64,000 nucleotides of DNA, taken from the NCBI GenBank assembly GCA_963778525.1, contig CAVZUJ010000001.1, positions 310,001-374,000 on the forward strand. The letters are read 5' to 3'. Shown one piece after another: positions 8,419 to 17,930 of the stretch. A program made the translations under genes and the position numbers. Below the pieces are notes generated by a model. That model saw only the letters and a list, made by a program, of their open reading frames with translations. It was not told where the DNA came from and did no database searches. This DNA comes from Schlegelella_A sp963778525 (GTDB lineage Bacteria; Pseudomonadota; Gammaproteobacteria; Burkholderiales; Burkholderiaceae_C). Each line of letters begins with the position of its first letter. The first letter of the stretch is position 1.

Positions 8419-11400
8419 GTGAACTTCACCGACATCTTCATCCGGCGGCCGGTGCTGGCCATGGTGATCAGCCTGCTCATCGTCGTGCTCGGGCTGCGCG
8501 CCCTGTTCGACCTGCCCGTCAACCAGTTCCCGAAGACGCAGAACGCCGTCGTCACGGTCTCGACGACCTACTACGGCGCCGACGCGCAAACCGTCGCCGG
8601 CTTCATCACCCAGCCGCTCGAGGGCGCGATCGCGCAGGCGCAGGGCATCGACTACCTGTCGTCGAACAGCTCGAGCGGCGTCTCGACCATCACCGCGACG
8701 CTGCGCCTGAACTACGACGCCAACCGGGCGCTGACCGAGATCAGCACCCAGGTGAACTCGGTGAAGAACCAGCTGCCGCCGCAGGCGCAGACGCCGGTGC
8801 TCACCGTGCAGACGGGCTCGACGATCGACGCGATGTACATGGGCTTCTACAGCGACACGCTGCCCACCAACAACGTCACCGACTTCCTCGCGCGCGTCGT
8901 CAAGCCCAAGCTCGACTCGATCGACGGCGTGCAGACCGCCGAGTTGCTGGGTGCCCGCACCTTCGCGCTGCGCGCCTGGCTCGACTCGGGCAAGCTCGCC
9001 GCGCACGGGTTGACCGCCGCCGACGTGAGCAGCGCGCTGGCAAGCAACAACTACCTGGCCGCCCTCGGCTCGTCCAAGGGCCAGATGGTGACCGTCCCGC
9101 TCACCGCCGGTACCGACCTGCACACCGTCGACGAGTTCAAGCAGCTCGTCGTCAAGCGCAGCGGCGACGCGATCGTCCGTCTCGACGACGTCGCCAACGT
9201 CACGCTCGGATCGGAGAACTACGACTTCAACGTCGCGTTCTCGGGCGTGCGCTCGGTCTTCATCGGCATCAAGGTGGCCCCCGAGGCCAACATCCTCGAT
9301 GTCGCCAAGCGCGTCCGCGACGCCTTCCCCGACCTGCGCAGCGGGTTGCCGACCGGCGTGACGGGGGAGATCGTCTACGACTCCACCGAGTTCATCAATA
9401 CCTCGATCAGCGAGGTCGTGAAGACGCTGGTCGAGGCGCTGCTGATCGTGACGGTCGTGATCTTCCTGTTCCTCGGCTCGTTCCGGGCGGTGATCGTGCC
9501 GATCGTCGCCATGCCGCTGTCGCTGATCGGCACCTTCTTCATGATGCTGGTGCTCGGCTACTCGATCAACCTGCTGACGCTGCTGGCGCTGGTGCTGGCG
9601 ATCGGGCTGGTCGTCGACGACGCGATCATCGTCGTCGAGAACGTCGACCGGCACATGAAGGAAGGCAAGACGCCCATGGAGGCGGCTTACATCGCGGCGC
9701 GCGAGCTCGGCGGCCCGATCATCGCCATGACGATCGTGCTGATCGCGGTCTACGTGCCGATCGGCTTCCAGGGCGGCCTGACCGGCGCGCTCTTCACCGA
9801 GTTCGCCTTCACGCTGGCCGGCGCGGTCTTCATCTCGGGCATCGTCGCCCTGACGCTCTCGCCGATGATGGCGTCGCGCTTCTTCAAGAGCGACCAGGAC
9901 AGCGGCCGCTTCGCCCACTTCATCGACCAGACGTTCAACCGCGTGCACCGCGGCTACAGCCGCGTGCTGGCCGGCCTGCTCGACACCTGGCCGGTGCTGA
10001 TCGTCATGGCCGCGATCCTCATGATCCTGCTCGGCCTGATGTTCAAGATGTCGGGGCAGGAGCTCTCGCCCGAAGAGGACCAGGGCTTCATCGGCTCGCA
10101 GGTCGTCGGCCCGCCGACCGCCACGTCGCAGCAGATGCTGACCTACGCGGGGCAGGTGTTCGACATCGCCAAGGCCGAGCCCGAGTACAAGCAGATGTTC
10201 CAGATCACCGGCGTGCCGACGATCAACCAGGGCATCGGCGGCGTGATCCTGACCGACTGGGGCAACCGGACGCGCAGCGCCCACGAGGTCCAGCAGGATC
10301 TGCAGAAGAAGTGGAACAGCATCGCCGGTGCTCGGGTCGCCGCCTTCCAGTTTCCGTCGCTGCCCGGCGCCTCGGGGCTGCCGGTGCAGTTCGTCATCAC
10401 GACGACCGAGCCATTCGAGAACCTGAACGCGGTCGCCCAGCAACTGCTCGACAAGGCGCGGGAGAAGAACCTCTTCTACTTCGTCGACCTCGACCTCAAG
10501 CTCGACAAGCCCCAGGCCACCGTCGTCGTCGACCGCGACAAGATCGCGACGCTCGGCATGACGCAGCAGGACGTCGGCGCCGCGCTCAGCGCCGCGCTCG
10601 GCGGCGGCTACGTCAACTACTTCTCGATCGCCGGGCGCTCGTACAAGGTGATCCCGCAGGTGCTGCAGGTCGACCGCCTCAACCCGAACAACGTGCTCGA
10701 TTTCTACATCAAGACGCCCAATGCCGGGCTGATTCCGGCGAGCACGGTGGCGCACATCGAGACGACGATCGTCCCCGAGTCGATCAACCGCTTCCAGCAG
10801 CTCAACTCGGCGACCATCATCGGCGTGTCGGGATCGACGCAGGCCGACGTCATCAAGTTCTTCAAGGACAACCTGGCGCAGATCGCCCCGTCCGGCTACA
10901 CCGTCGACTACTCGGGCCAGTCCCGCCAGTACGTCCAGGAGTCGGGCGGTTTCGCGGTGACGATGGGCTTCGCCGTCATCATCGTGTTCCTCGCGCTGGC
11001 GGCGCAGTTCAAGAGCTTCCGCGATCCGGTCGTCATCCTGGTATCGGTGCCGCTGGCGCTGTTCGGGGCGATGATCTTCATCTTCCTCGGCTTCGCGACC
11101 CTCAACATCTACACCAAGGTCGGCCTGGTGACGCTGATGGGTCTCATCAGCAAGCACGGCATCCTGATCGTCGAGGTGGCCAACAAGCTGCAGGAGGCCG
11201 GCCGCAGCAAGCGCCAGGCGATCGAGGAGGCCGCCGGCATCCGGCTGCGGCCGATCCTGATGACGACGGCGGCCATGGTCTTCGGCGTCGTTCCGCTCGT
11301 CATCGCCTCCGGCGCAGGCGCCGCGGGCCGCCACGCGATGGGCCTGGTCATCTTCACCGGCCTGGCGATCGGCACGCTGTTCACGCTGTTCGTGGTGCCG

Positions 11401-11511
11401 GCGATGTATCTCTTCATCGGCGCCGACCACGGCAAGCGGCGCAAGGTCGAAGAGGCGGCGGCCACGCCGCCGCTCCTGACCGACGAATCGGGCGCGCCGC
11501 ACGCTGGCTGA
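8419..11511 (+). CDS. RND multidrug efflux permease, HAE1 family (MexI/MexW-like)
   Basis: 1030 aa, full length. Starts FTDIFIRRPVLAMVISL, typical of the MexI/MuxB branch. The proton relay is intact: Asp400-Asp401 in TM4 (GLVVDDAIIVVEN) and Lys912 in TM10 (ISKHGILIVE). Twelve membrane segments and two large periplasmic loops are evident. GTG start with AGGAG 7 nt upstream; translation is probably coupled to the adaptor gene. Substrates cannot be read from sequence. The operon ends at a hairpin terminator 13 nt later. Confidence 0.95.
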   Translation: MNFTDIFIRRPVLAMVISLLIVVLGLRALFDLPVNQFPKTQNAVVTVSTTYYGADAQTVAGFITQPLEGAIAQAQGIDYLSSNSSSGVSTITATLRLNYDANRALTEISTQVNSVKNQLPPQAQTPVLTVQTGSTIDAMYMGFYSDTLPTNNVTDFLARVVKPKLDSIDGVQTAELLGARTFALRAWLDSGKLAAHGLTAADVSSALASNNYLAALGSSKGQMVTVPLTAGTDLHTVDEFKQLVVKRSGDAIVRLDDVANVTLGSENYDFNVAFSGVRSVFIGIKVAPEANILDVAKRVRDAFPDLRSGLPTGVTGEIVYDSTEFINTSISEVVKTLVEALLIVTVVIFLFLGSFRAVIVPIVAMPLSLIGTFFMMLVLGYSINLLTLLALVLAIGLVVDDAIIVVENVDRHMKEGKTPMEAAYIAARELGGPIIAMTIVLIAVYVPIGFQGGLTGALFTEFAFTLAGAVFISGIVALTLSPMMASRFFKSDQDSGRFAHFIDQTFNRVHRGYSRVLAGLLDTWPVLIVMAAILMILLGLMFKMSGQELSPEEDQGFIGSQVVGPPTATSQQMLTYAGQVFDIAKAEPEYKQMFQITGVPTINQGIGGVILTDWGNRTRSAHEVQQDLQKKWNSIAGARVAAFQFPSLPGASGLPVQFVITTTEPFENLNAVAQQLLDKAREKNLFYFVDLDLKLDKPQATVVVDRDKIATLGMTQQDVGAALSAALGGGYVNYFSIAGRSYKVIPQVLQVDRLNPNNVLDFYIKTPNAGLIPASTVAHIETTIVPESINRFQQLNSATIIGVSGSTQADVIKFFKDNLAQIAPSGYTVDYSGQSRQYVQESGGFAVTMGFAVIIVFLALAAQFKSFRDPVVILVSVPLALFGAMIFIFLGFATLNIYTKVGLVTLMGLISKHGILIVEVANKLQEAGRSKRQAIEEAAGIRLRPILMTTAAMVFGVVPLVIASGAGAAGRHAMGLVIFTGLAIGTLFTLFVVPAMYLFIGADHGKRRKVEEAAATPPLLTDESGAPHAG

Positions 11512-11524
11512 CGGGCGATGCTCG

Positions 11525-11557
11525 AAAAAAAGGGGCGCCGCGGCGCCTCTTTTTCTT
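11525..11557. terminator. Bidirectional intrinsic terminator between the RND operon and the pdh operon
   Basis: A-tract, then the GC-rich stem AGGGGCGCCG/CGGCGCCTCT, then a T-tract. The symmetric A and T tracts let it end both the plus-strand pump operon and the minus-strand lpdA transcript, which converge here. Confidence 0.85.
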
Positions 11558-11561
11558 TGCG

Positions 11562-13375
11562 TCAGCGCCGCACCGGCGGCAGGTCGGTGCAGGTACCCTC
11601 GAAGGCCTCGGCCGCCAGGCCGATCGATTCGCCGAGCGTCGGATGGGGATGGATCGTCTTGCCGATGTCGACGGCGTCGGCGCCCATCTCGATGGCCAGC
11701 GCGATCTCGCCGATCATGTCGCCGGCATGGGTGCCGACGATGCCACCGCCGACGATGGCGTGCGTGCTTTCGTCGAAAAGCAGCTTGGTGAAGCCTTCAT
11801 CGCGGCCGTTGGCGATGGCACGGCCCGAGGCCGTCCATGGGAACAGGCCCTTCTTCACCTTCACGCCGCGCACCTTCGCCTCGTCTTCGGTGATGCCGAC
11901 CCAGGCGATCTCCGGATCGGTATAGGCCACGCTCGGAATCACGCGCGCGTCGAACACCGCTTTCGCCAGCTTCTCGTCGCCGAGCTGCTCGCCCGCCGCC
12001 ACTTCGGCGGCGACGTGCGCTTCGTGCACCGCCTTGTGCTCGAGCATCGGCTGGCCGACGATGTCGCCGACCGCGAAGATGTGCGGCACGCTCGTGCGCA
12101 TCTGGATGTCGACCGGAATGAAGCCGCGCTCGCTCACGTTCACCCCGGCTGCATCGGCAGCGATCCGCTTGCCGTTCGGAACGCGACCGACCGCCTGCAG
12201 TACGAGGTCGTAGAGCTGCTCCTTCAGCGCGCCCTGGCCTTCGAACTTCACGAGGATGCCGTCCGGACGCGCCTCCGCGCTGACCGTCTTCGTCTGCAAA
12301 AGGATGTGGTCGAAGCGCGGTGCATTCAGCTTCTGCCAGACACGAACCAGGTCGCGATCGGCGCCCTGCATCAGGCCGTCGAGCATCTCGACGACATCGA
12401 GGCGCGCGCCCAGGGTCGAATAGACCGTGCCCATCTCGAGACCGATGATGCCGCCGCCGACGATCAGCATGCGCTTGGGCTGCGACGGCAACTCGAGCGC
12501 GCCGGTGGAGGTGACGATGCGCGGGTCGTCCTTCGGCATGAAGGGCAGCTTCACCGCCTCCGAGCCGGCAGCGATGACGGCACGCGCGAAACCGATCGTC
12601 GTCGTTCCGCCGGCAGCGAGATCGACCAGCACGTGATGCGCGTCGCGGAAACGGCCGGAGCCAGTGACGACCGTGACCTTGCGCATCTTGGCCATCTGCG
12701 CGAGGCCGCCGGTCAGCCTGCCGACGACCTTGTTCTTGTGCGCGACGAGGCTTGCCGCGGTCGATGCGTCGGGTGCGCCGAAGTCGACGCCGACGGCGCC
12801 GAAATGCGCCACCTCGTCGAGCACCGCGGCGACGTGCAGCATGGCCTTCGAAGGAATGCAGCCGACGTTGAGGCAGACGCCGCCGAGCGTCGCGTAGCGC
12901 TCGACGAGAACGACCTTGAGCCCGAGATCGGCAGCGCGAAAGGCAGCCGAATAGCCGCCCGGGCCGGCGCCGAGCACGAGCAGATCGCAGGTCAGATCGC
13001 CGCCGATGGCGACGCGGCCGTCGCGCTTCCGCGCGCGCGTGACGGCGCAGGCGCGGCCGCGCCGGCGCGGGGTGCAGGCGCTGCTGCTGCGGCGCCGGGT
13101 GCCGGCGCCGACGCGGTCGAAGCCGCAGTTGCGTCGCACCGCGCGGCCTCGAGCGTGAGGATCACCGATCCCTCGTTGACCGTGTCGCCGACGGCGACCT
13201 TCAGCTCCTTGACGACACCGGCCTGCGAGGAAGGAATCTCCATCGACGCCTTGTCGCTCTCGATGGTGATCAGGCTCTGCTCGACCTTGACGGTGTCGCC
13301 GGGCTTGACCAGCACCTCGATCACACCGACGTCCTTGAAGTCTCCGATGTCGGGAACCTTGACGTCGACGGTCAT
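11562..13375 (-). CDS. lpdA: Dihydrolipoamide dehydrogenase (PDH E3) with N-terminal lipoyl domain; frameshifted in the linker
   Basis: E3 of pyruvate dehydrogenase: reoxidises dihydrolipoyl groups with FAD and NAD+. A lipoyl domain (about residues 1-78, lysine in IESDKASMEIPS) opens the protein, as is usual for betaproteobacterial PdhL. After an Ala/Pro linker comes the FAD/NAD enzyme with LGAGPGGYSAAF, the redox disulfide GGVCLNVGCIPSK and the C-terminal HPHPTLGESIGLAAEAFEG. The two parts lie in different frames: the lipoyl frame stops at 12992 and the catalytic frame takes over near 13000-13030. The linker is extremely GC-rich, so a sequencing indel is likely. ATG 13375 overlaps the aceF stop as ATGA. 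Confidence 0.9.
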
Positions 13376-15049
13376 AGCAGCACGCGCCGGAAGTCGCCGA
13401 GGATCTGGATCAGGAAGGCGTTGAAGCGCGCCGCCGAAGCGCCATCGACGACGCGATGGTCCCAGCTGAGCGAGAGCGGCAGCATCAGGCGCGGCTGGAA
13501 GGCCTTGCCGTCCCACACCGGCTCCATCAGGCTGCGGCAGACACCCAGGATCGCCACCTCGGGGGCATTGATGATGGGCGTGAAGTAGCGGCCGCCGATG
13601 CCGCCGAGCGACGAGATCGAGAAGCATCCGCCGCTCATGTCGGCCGGCGAGAGCTTGCCGTCGCGAGCCTTCTTGGCCAGCTCGCCCATCTCGGCCGAGA
13701 TCTGCAGCACGCCCTTCTTGTCGGCATCGCGGATCACCGGCACGACGAGTCCGTTCGGCGTGTCGGCCGCGAAGCCGATGTGGAAGTATTTCTTCAACAC
13801 CAGATGATCACCTTCGAGGCTGGCATTGAAGTCGGGGAACTTCTGCAGTGCCGCGACGCAGGCCTTGATCAGAAAGGCGAGCATCGTCACCTTGACCCCG
13901 GCCTTCTCGTTCTCCTTGTTGGTCAGGACGCGAAATGCCTCGAGCTCGGTGATGTCGGCATCGTCGTGGTTGGTGACGTGCGGAATCATCACCCAGTTGC
14001 GATGCAGCGCCGGGCCGCTGATCTTCTTGATCCGCGACAGCTCCTTCTTCTCGATCGCCCCGAACTTGGCGAAGTCGACCTGCGGCCATGCCAGAACGCC
14101 GAACGGCGTGCCTGCCGCAGCGCTGCCGCCCGGCAGCTTGGCCGCCTGCGCCCGCGTCTGCTGCGCGCCGGCCATGACGGCCTTCACGAAACCCTGCACG
14201 TCTTCCTGCGTGATGCGGCCCTTGGGTCCGCTGCCCTTCACTTCGCCCAGCGGCACGCCGAGCTCGCGCGCGAGCTTGCGAATCGTCGGCGACGCATGCG
14301 GCAAGGAACTTGCGGGGCGCTCGGCTCATGCGTCGGCAAGGCTGCGGTCGGAACCGGTTTCTCGCCCGGCGGCGCCGTGGCGGCATCGGCTTGCGGCGCG
14401 GCAGCCGGCGCGCGGAGCAGCGGCCGGCGCGGGCGCAGAGGCAGGCGAAGGTGCAGCACCGCCGCTGCCCTGCAACACCGCGATCGCGCTGCCCTTCGAT
14501 ACCTTGTCGCCGACCTTGACCTTCAGCTCCTTGACGACGCCAGCGCCCGAGGAAGGGATCTCCATCGAGGCCTTGTCGCTCTCGACCGTGATCAGACTCT
14601 GCTCGGCCTTGACGACGTCGCCGGGCTTGACCAGCACTTCGATGACGGCCACCTCGTCGAAGTCGCCGATGTCGGGCACGACGACGTCGATCGTGCCGCC
14701 CGGCGCGGCTGCGGGGGCTGCGGGTGCACTCGACGGCGCCGCCGGGCGTCGGCGAGGCGCTGGGAGCCGCGGGCGGCTCGGCGGTCGCGGCTGCGGCCGC
14801 CCCGGCCGAGGCCTCGCTCTCGAGAACGAGCAGCAGCGTGCCTTCGCTGATCTTGTCGCCCAGCTTGACCCGCATCTCCTTGACGACGCCGGCCAGGCTC
14901 GATGGAATCTCCATCGAGGCCTTGTCGCTCTCCACGGTAACCAGCGACTGCTCGGCCTTGACCGTATCGCCCGGCTTGACCAGCACCTCGATGACTTCGA
15001 CTTCCTTGAAGTCGCCGATGTCGGGAACCTTCACTTCCACGGCAGCCAT
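13372..15049 (-). CDS. aceF: Dihydrolipoamide acetyltransferase (PDH E2); three frame breaks in linkers
   Basis: E2 core of pyruvate dehydrogenase. Two lipoyl domains (ESDKASMEIPSS at about 14930 and about 14570), a peripheral-subunit-binding domain (ASPTIRKLARELGVPLGEV) and a catalytic domain with DHRVVDGASAARF. The frame changes once in the first Ala/Pro linker near 14,720-14,740. It changes twice more in the second linker, near 14,400 and 14,310-14,330, where the intermediate frame reads a sensible APAAAPQADAATAPPGEKP. All domains are intact, so the breaks look like indel errors in GC-rich linkers rather than decay. Starts 9 nt after aceE. Confidence 0.9.
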
Positions 15050-15058
15050 CGCGCGTCC

Positions 15059-17764
15059 TCAGGCGTAGAGCGGGTTGATCTTGTCGGCGTCGATCGCGTA
15101 CTTCGCGATCGCCTCGGCCACCTTCGCCGCCGGCACGCTGCCCTCTTCGGCCAGCGCCTTCAGCGCCGCAACGACGATGTAGTGCCGGTCGATCTCGAAG
15201 TGCTCGCGCAGCTTGGCCCGGAAATCGCTGCGGCCGAAGCCGTCGGTACCGAGCACCTTGTAGGTCCGGCCCTTGGGCAGGAAGGCGCGGATCTGCTCGG
15301 CATAGTTCTTCATGTAGTCGGTGGAGGCGATGACCGGGCCGGCGAACTTCTCGAGCTGCTGCGTCACGAACGGCACCTGCGCCCGCTCGGTCGGGTGCAG
15401 CAGGTTCCAGCGTTCGACGGCCTGCCCGTCGCGCGCCAGCTGGTTGAAGCTCGGGCAGCTCCAGACGTTCGCCGCGATGCCCCACTCCGAGTCGAGCAGG
15501 TCGCGTGCGGCCATGCTCTCGCGCAGGATGGTGCCGCTGCCGAGCAGGTTCACGCGCGGTGCCTTCTTCGCGCCTTCCTGCAGCAGGTACATGCCCTTGA
15601 TGATCTCGGCCTCGGTGCCCGGGCGCAGGCCGGGCTGCGGGTAGTTCTCGTTGAGCAGCGTCAGGTAGAAGTAGACGTTGTCCTGCTGCTCGACCATGCG
15701 GACGAGGCCGTGATGCAGGATCACGCCGACCTCGTGCGCGAAGGTCGGGTCGTAGCTGATGCAGTTCGGGATCGTGCTGGCGAGAACGTGGCTGTGCCCG
15801 TCTTCGTGCTGCAAGCCTTCGCCGTTGAGCGTCGTGCGGCCCGAGGTGCCGCCGAGCAGGAAGCCGCGCGCCTGCATGTCGCCGGCCGCCCAGGCGAGAT
15901 CGCCGACGCGCTGGAAGCCGAACATCGAGTAGTAGACGTAGAACGGCATCATGATGCGGTTGTTCGTCGAGTACGAGGTCGCCGCGGCGATCCAGCTGCT
16001 CATGCCGCCCGGCTCGTTGATGCCTTCCTGCAGGACTTGGCCGCTCTTGTCTTCGCGGTAGTACATGACCTGCTCGCGATCGACCGGCGTGTAGTTCTGG
16101 CCGGCCGGGTTGTAGATGCCGATCTGCCGGAACAGGCCCTCCATGCCGAAGGTGCGCGCCTCGTCGACGAGGATCGGCACCGCGCGCGGACCGAGGTCCT
16201 TGTCGCGCAGAAGCTGCGTCAGGAAGCGCACGAAGGCCTGCGTCGTCGAGATCTCGCGCCCTTCGACCGTCGGCTCGAGCACGGCGTGGAAGGTCTCGAG
16301 CGGCGGCACCTTCAGCTGCTCGTCGGCCTTGACGCGACGGTGCGGCAGATAGCCGCCGAGCGCGCTGCGTCGCTCGTGCAGGTACTTCATCTCCGGCGTG
16401 TGCGCTTCCGGCTTGTAGAAGGGGATGTCGCCGAGCTTGTCGTCGGCAATGGGGATGTCCCAGCGGTCTCGAAACGCCTTCACGTCCTCGTCGACGAGCT
16501 TCTTGGTCTGATGCGCCGTGTTCTTGCCTTCGCCGCTCTTGCCCATGCCGAAGCCCTTGACGGTCTTCACCAGCAGCACCGTGGGTTGGCCTTCGTGATG
16601 TGCCGCCCGGTGGAAGGCCGCATAGACCTTCTGCGGATCGTGGCCGCCGCGCTGCAGGCGCCAGATGTCCTCGTCGCTCATCTTGGCCACGCTCGCGAGC
16701 AGCGTCGGGTCCTGCCCGAAGAAGTGCTTGCGCACGAAGGCGCCGTCGTTGGCCTTCATGGCCTGATAGTCGCCGTCGACGGTGTCCATCATCACCTTGC
16801 GCAGGATGCCGTCCTTGTCGCGCGCCAGGAGCGGATCCCAGTAGCTGCCCCAGATCAGCTTGATGACGTTCCAGCCCGAGCCGCGGAACTCGCTCTCGAG
16901 CTCCTGGATGATCTTGCCGTTGCCGCGCACCGGTCCGTCGAGGCGCTGCAGGTTGCAGTTGATGACGAAGATCAGGTTGTCGAGCTTCTCGCGCGCCGCC
17001 AGGCCGATGGCGCCGAGCGACTCCGGCTCGTCCATCTCGCCGTCGCCGCAGAAGACCCAGACCTTGCGCTTGCTCGTGTCGGCGATGCCACGCGCATGCA
17101 GGTACTTGAGAAAGCGCGCCTGGTAGATCGCCATGAGCGGGCCGAGGCCCATCGAGACGGTAGGGAACTGCCAGAACTCGGGCATCAGCTTGGGATGCGG
17201 ATAGCTCGAGATGCCCTTGCCGTCGACCTCCTGACGGAAATTGAGCAGCTGCTCCTCGGTGAGCCGCCCCTCGAGATAGGCACGTGCGTAGACGCCCGGT
17301 GACGAGTGACCCTGGATGTAGAGCAGGTCGCCGCCGTGCTCGGCGCTCTCGGCGTGCCAGAAGTGGTTGAAGCCGGTGCCGAACATCGTCGCCACCGAGG
17401 CGAAGCTGGAGATGTGGCCGCCGAGATCGCCACCGTCGGCCGGGTGCAGGCGATTGGCCTTCACCACCATCGCCATCGCGTTCCAGCGCATGTAGGCGCG
17501 CAGGCGCTCCTCGATCTCGATGTTGCCCGGCGTGCGCTCTTCCTGGTCGGTCGGAATCGTGTTGAGGTAGGCCGTGTTGGCGGAGAACGGCACGTCGATG
17601 CCGGCCTGGCGCGCGTGGTCGATCAATTGCTCGACGAGGAAGTGCGCGCGTTCGCTGCCTTCGGAAGCGATGACGGCCGAAAGCGCATCCAGCCACTCGC
17701 GCGTTTCCTCGGCATCGATGTCGTTGGCGGCAGCACCGCGCGTGGGCTCGGGAAGGGCAGACAT
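15059..17764 (-). CDS. aceE: Pyruvate dehydrogenase E1 component (homodimeric type)
   Basis: 901 aa. ThDP-dependent decarboxylase of pyruvate, which acetylates the lipoyl groups of AceF. The ThDP motif runs from GDGEMDEPES to NCNLQRLDG with the expected spacing. PVRGNGKIIQELE and the C-terminal transketolase-like region are complete. ATG 17764 has GGAGA 6 nt upstream; an in-frame ATG at 17827 lacks one and lies in the promoter region. It is first in the aceE-aceF-lpdA operon. The intergenic region shared with the divergent sensor kinase carries a direct repeat that could be a regulator site. Confidence 0.96.
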   Translation of the reverse strand: MSALPEPTRGAAANDIDAEETREWLDALSAVIASEGSERAHFLVEQLIDHARQAGIDVPFSANTAYLNTIPTDQEERTPGNIEIEERLRAYMRWNAMAMVVKANRLHPADGGDLGGHISSFASVATMFGTGFNHFWHAESAEHGGDLLYIQGHSSPGVYARAYLEGRLTEEQLLNFRQEVDGKGISSYPHPKLMPEFWQFPTVSMGLGPLMAIYQARFLKYLHARGIADTSKRKVWVFCGDGEMDEPESLGAIGLAAREKLDNLIFVINCNLQRLDGPVRGNGKIIQELESEFRGSGWNVIKLIWGSYWDPLLARDKDGILRKVMMDTVDGDYQAMKANDGAFVRKHFFGQDPTLLASVAKMSDEDIWRLQRGGHDPQKVYAAFHRAAHHEGQPTVLLVKTVKGFGMGKSGEGKNTAHQTKKLVDEDVKAFRDRWDIPIADDKLGDIPFYKPEAHTPEMKYLHERRSALGGYLPHRRVKADEQLKVPPLETFHAVLEPTVEGREISTTQAFVRFLTQLLRDKDLGPRAVPILVDEARTFGMEGLFRQIGIYNPAGQNYTPVDREQVMYYREDKSGQVLQEGINEPGGMSSWIAAATSYSTNNRIMMPFYVYYSMFGFQRVGDLAWAAGDMQARGFLLGGTSGRTTLNGEGLQHEDGHSHVLASTIPNCISYDPTFAHEVGVILHHGLVRMVEQQDNVYFYLTLLNENYPQPGLRPGTEAEIIKGMYLLQEGAKKAPRVNLLGSGTILRESMAARDLLDSEWGIAANVWSCPSFNQLARDGQAVERWNLLHPTERAQVPFVTQQLEKFAGPVIASTDYMKNYAEQIRAFLPKGRTYKVLGTDGFGRSDFRAKLREHFEIDRHYIVVAALKALAEEGSVPAAKVAEAIAKYAIDADKINPLYA

Positions 17765-17821
17765 CGGTGTCTCCGTCAGTGTTGTTCTTGCCGCCGGAGA
17801 GTGTCGCACAAAAACCTGTGC

Positions 17822-17853
17822 TTTCACATCATGCCATGTAGTTTCGCATTATG
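17822..17853 (-). promoter_or_regulatory. Direct-repeat operator candidate upstream of aceE
   Basis: On the minus strand CATAATGCGAAA (17853-17842) is followed at a 20-bp pitch by CATGATGTGAAA (17833-17822). The 12-mers match at 10 of 12 positions. The spacing of about two helical turns puts both on one DNA face, as for tandem regulator sites. They lie 58-89 nt before the aceE ATG, in the 166-nt divergent region. The regulator is unknown. Confidence 0.45.
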
Positions 17854-17930
17854 GCAATCCACATTGCGAGCAGGCGCCGGCCACGCCACCCTGTCTCCCC
17901 ACCGGCAAGACCCACCCCGATAATCGGCCC

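Noticed and set aside
8359..11502. 1047-aa minus-strand frame opposite the RND pump
   Set aside because: Composition (His/Asp/Arg/Glu repeats) is the mirror of a membrane-protein gene; no domain seen.
13372..15049. Programmed frameshifting in aceF
   Set aside because: Three breaks, all in variable Ala/Pro linkers, with no slippery heptamer plus structure recognised; the same kind of break occurs in many unrelated genes here.
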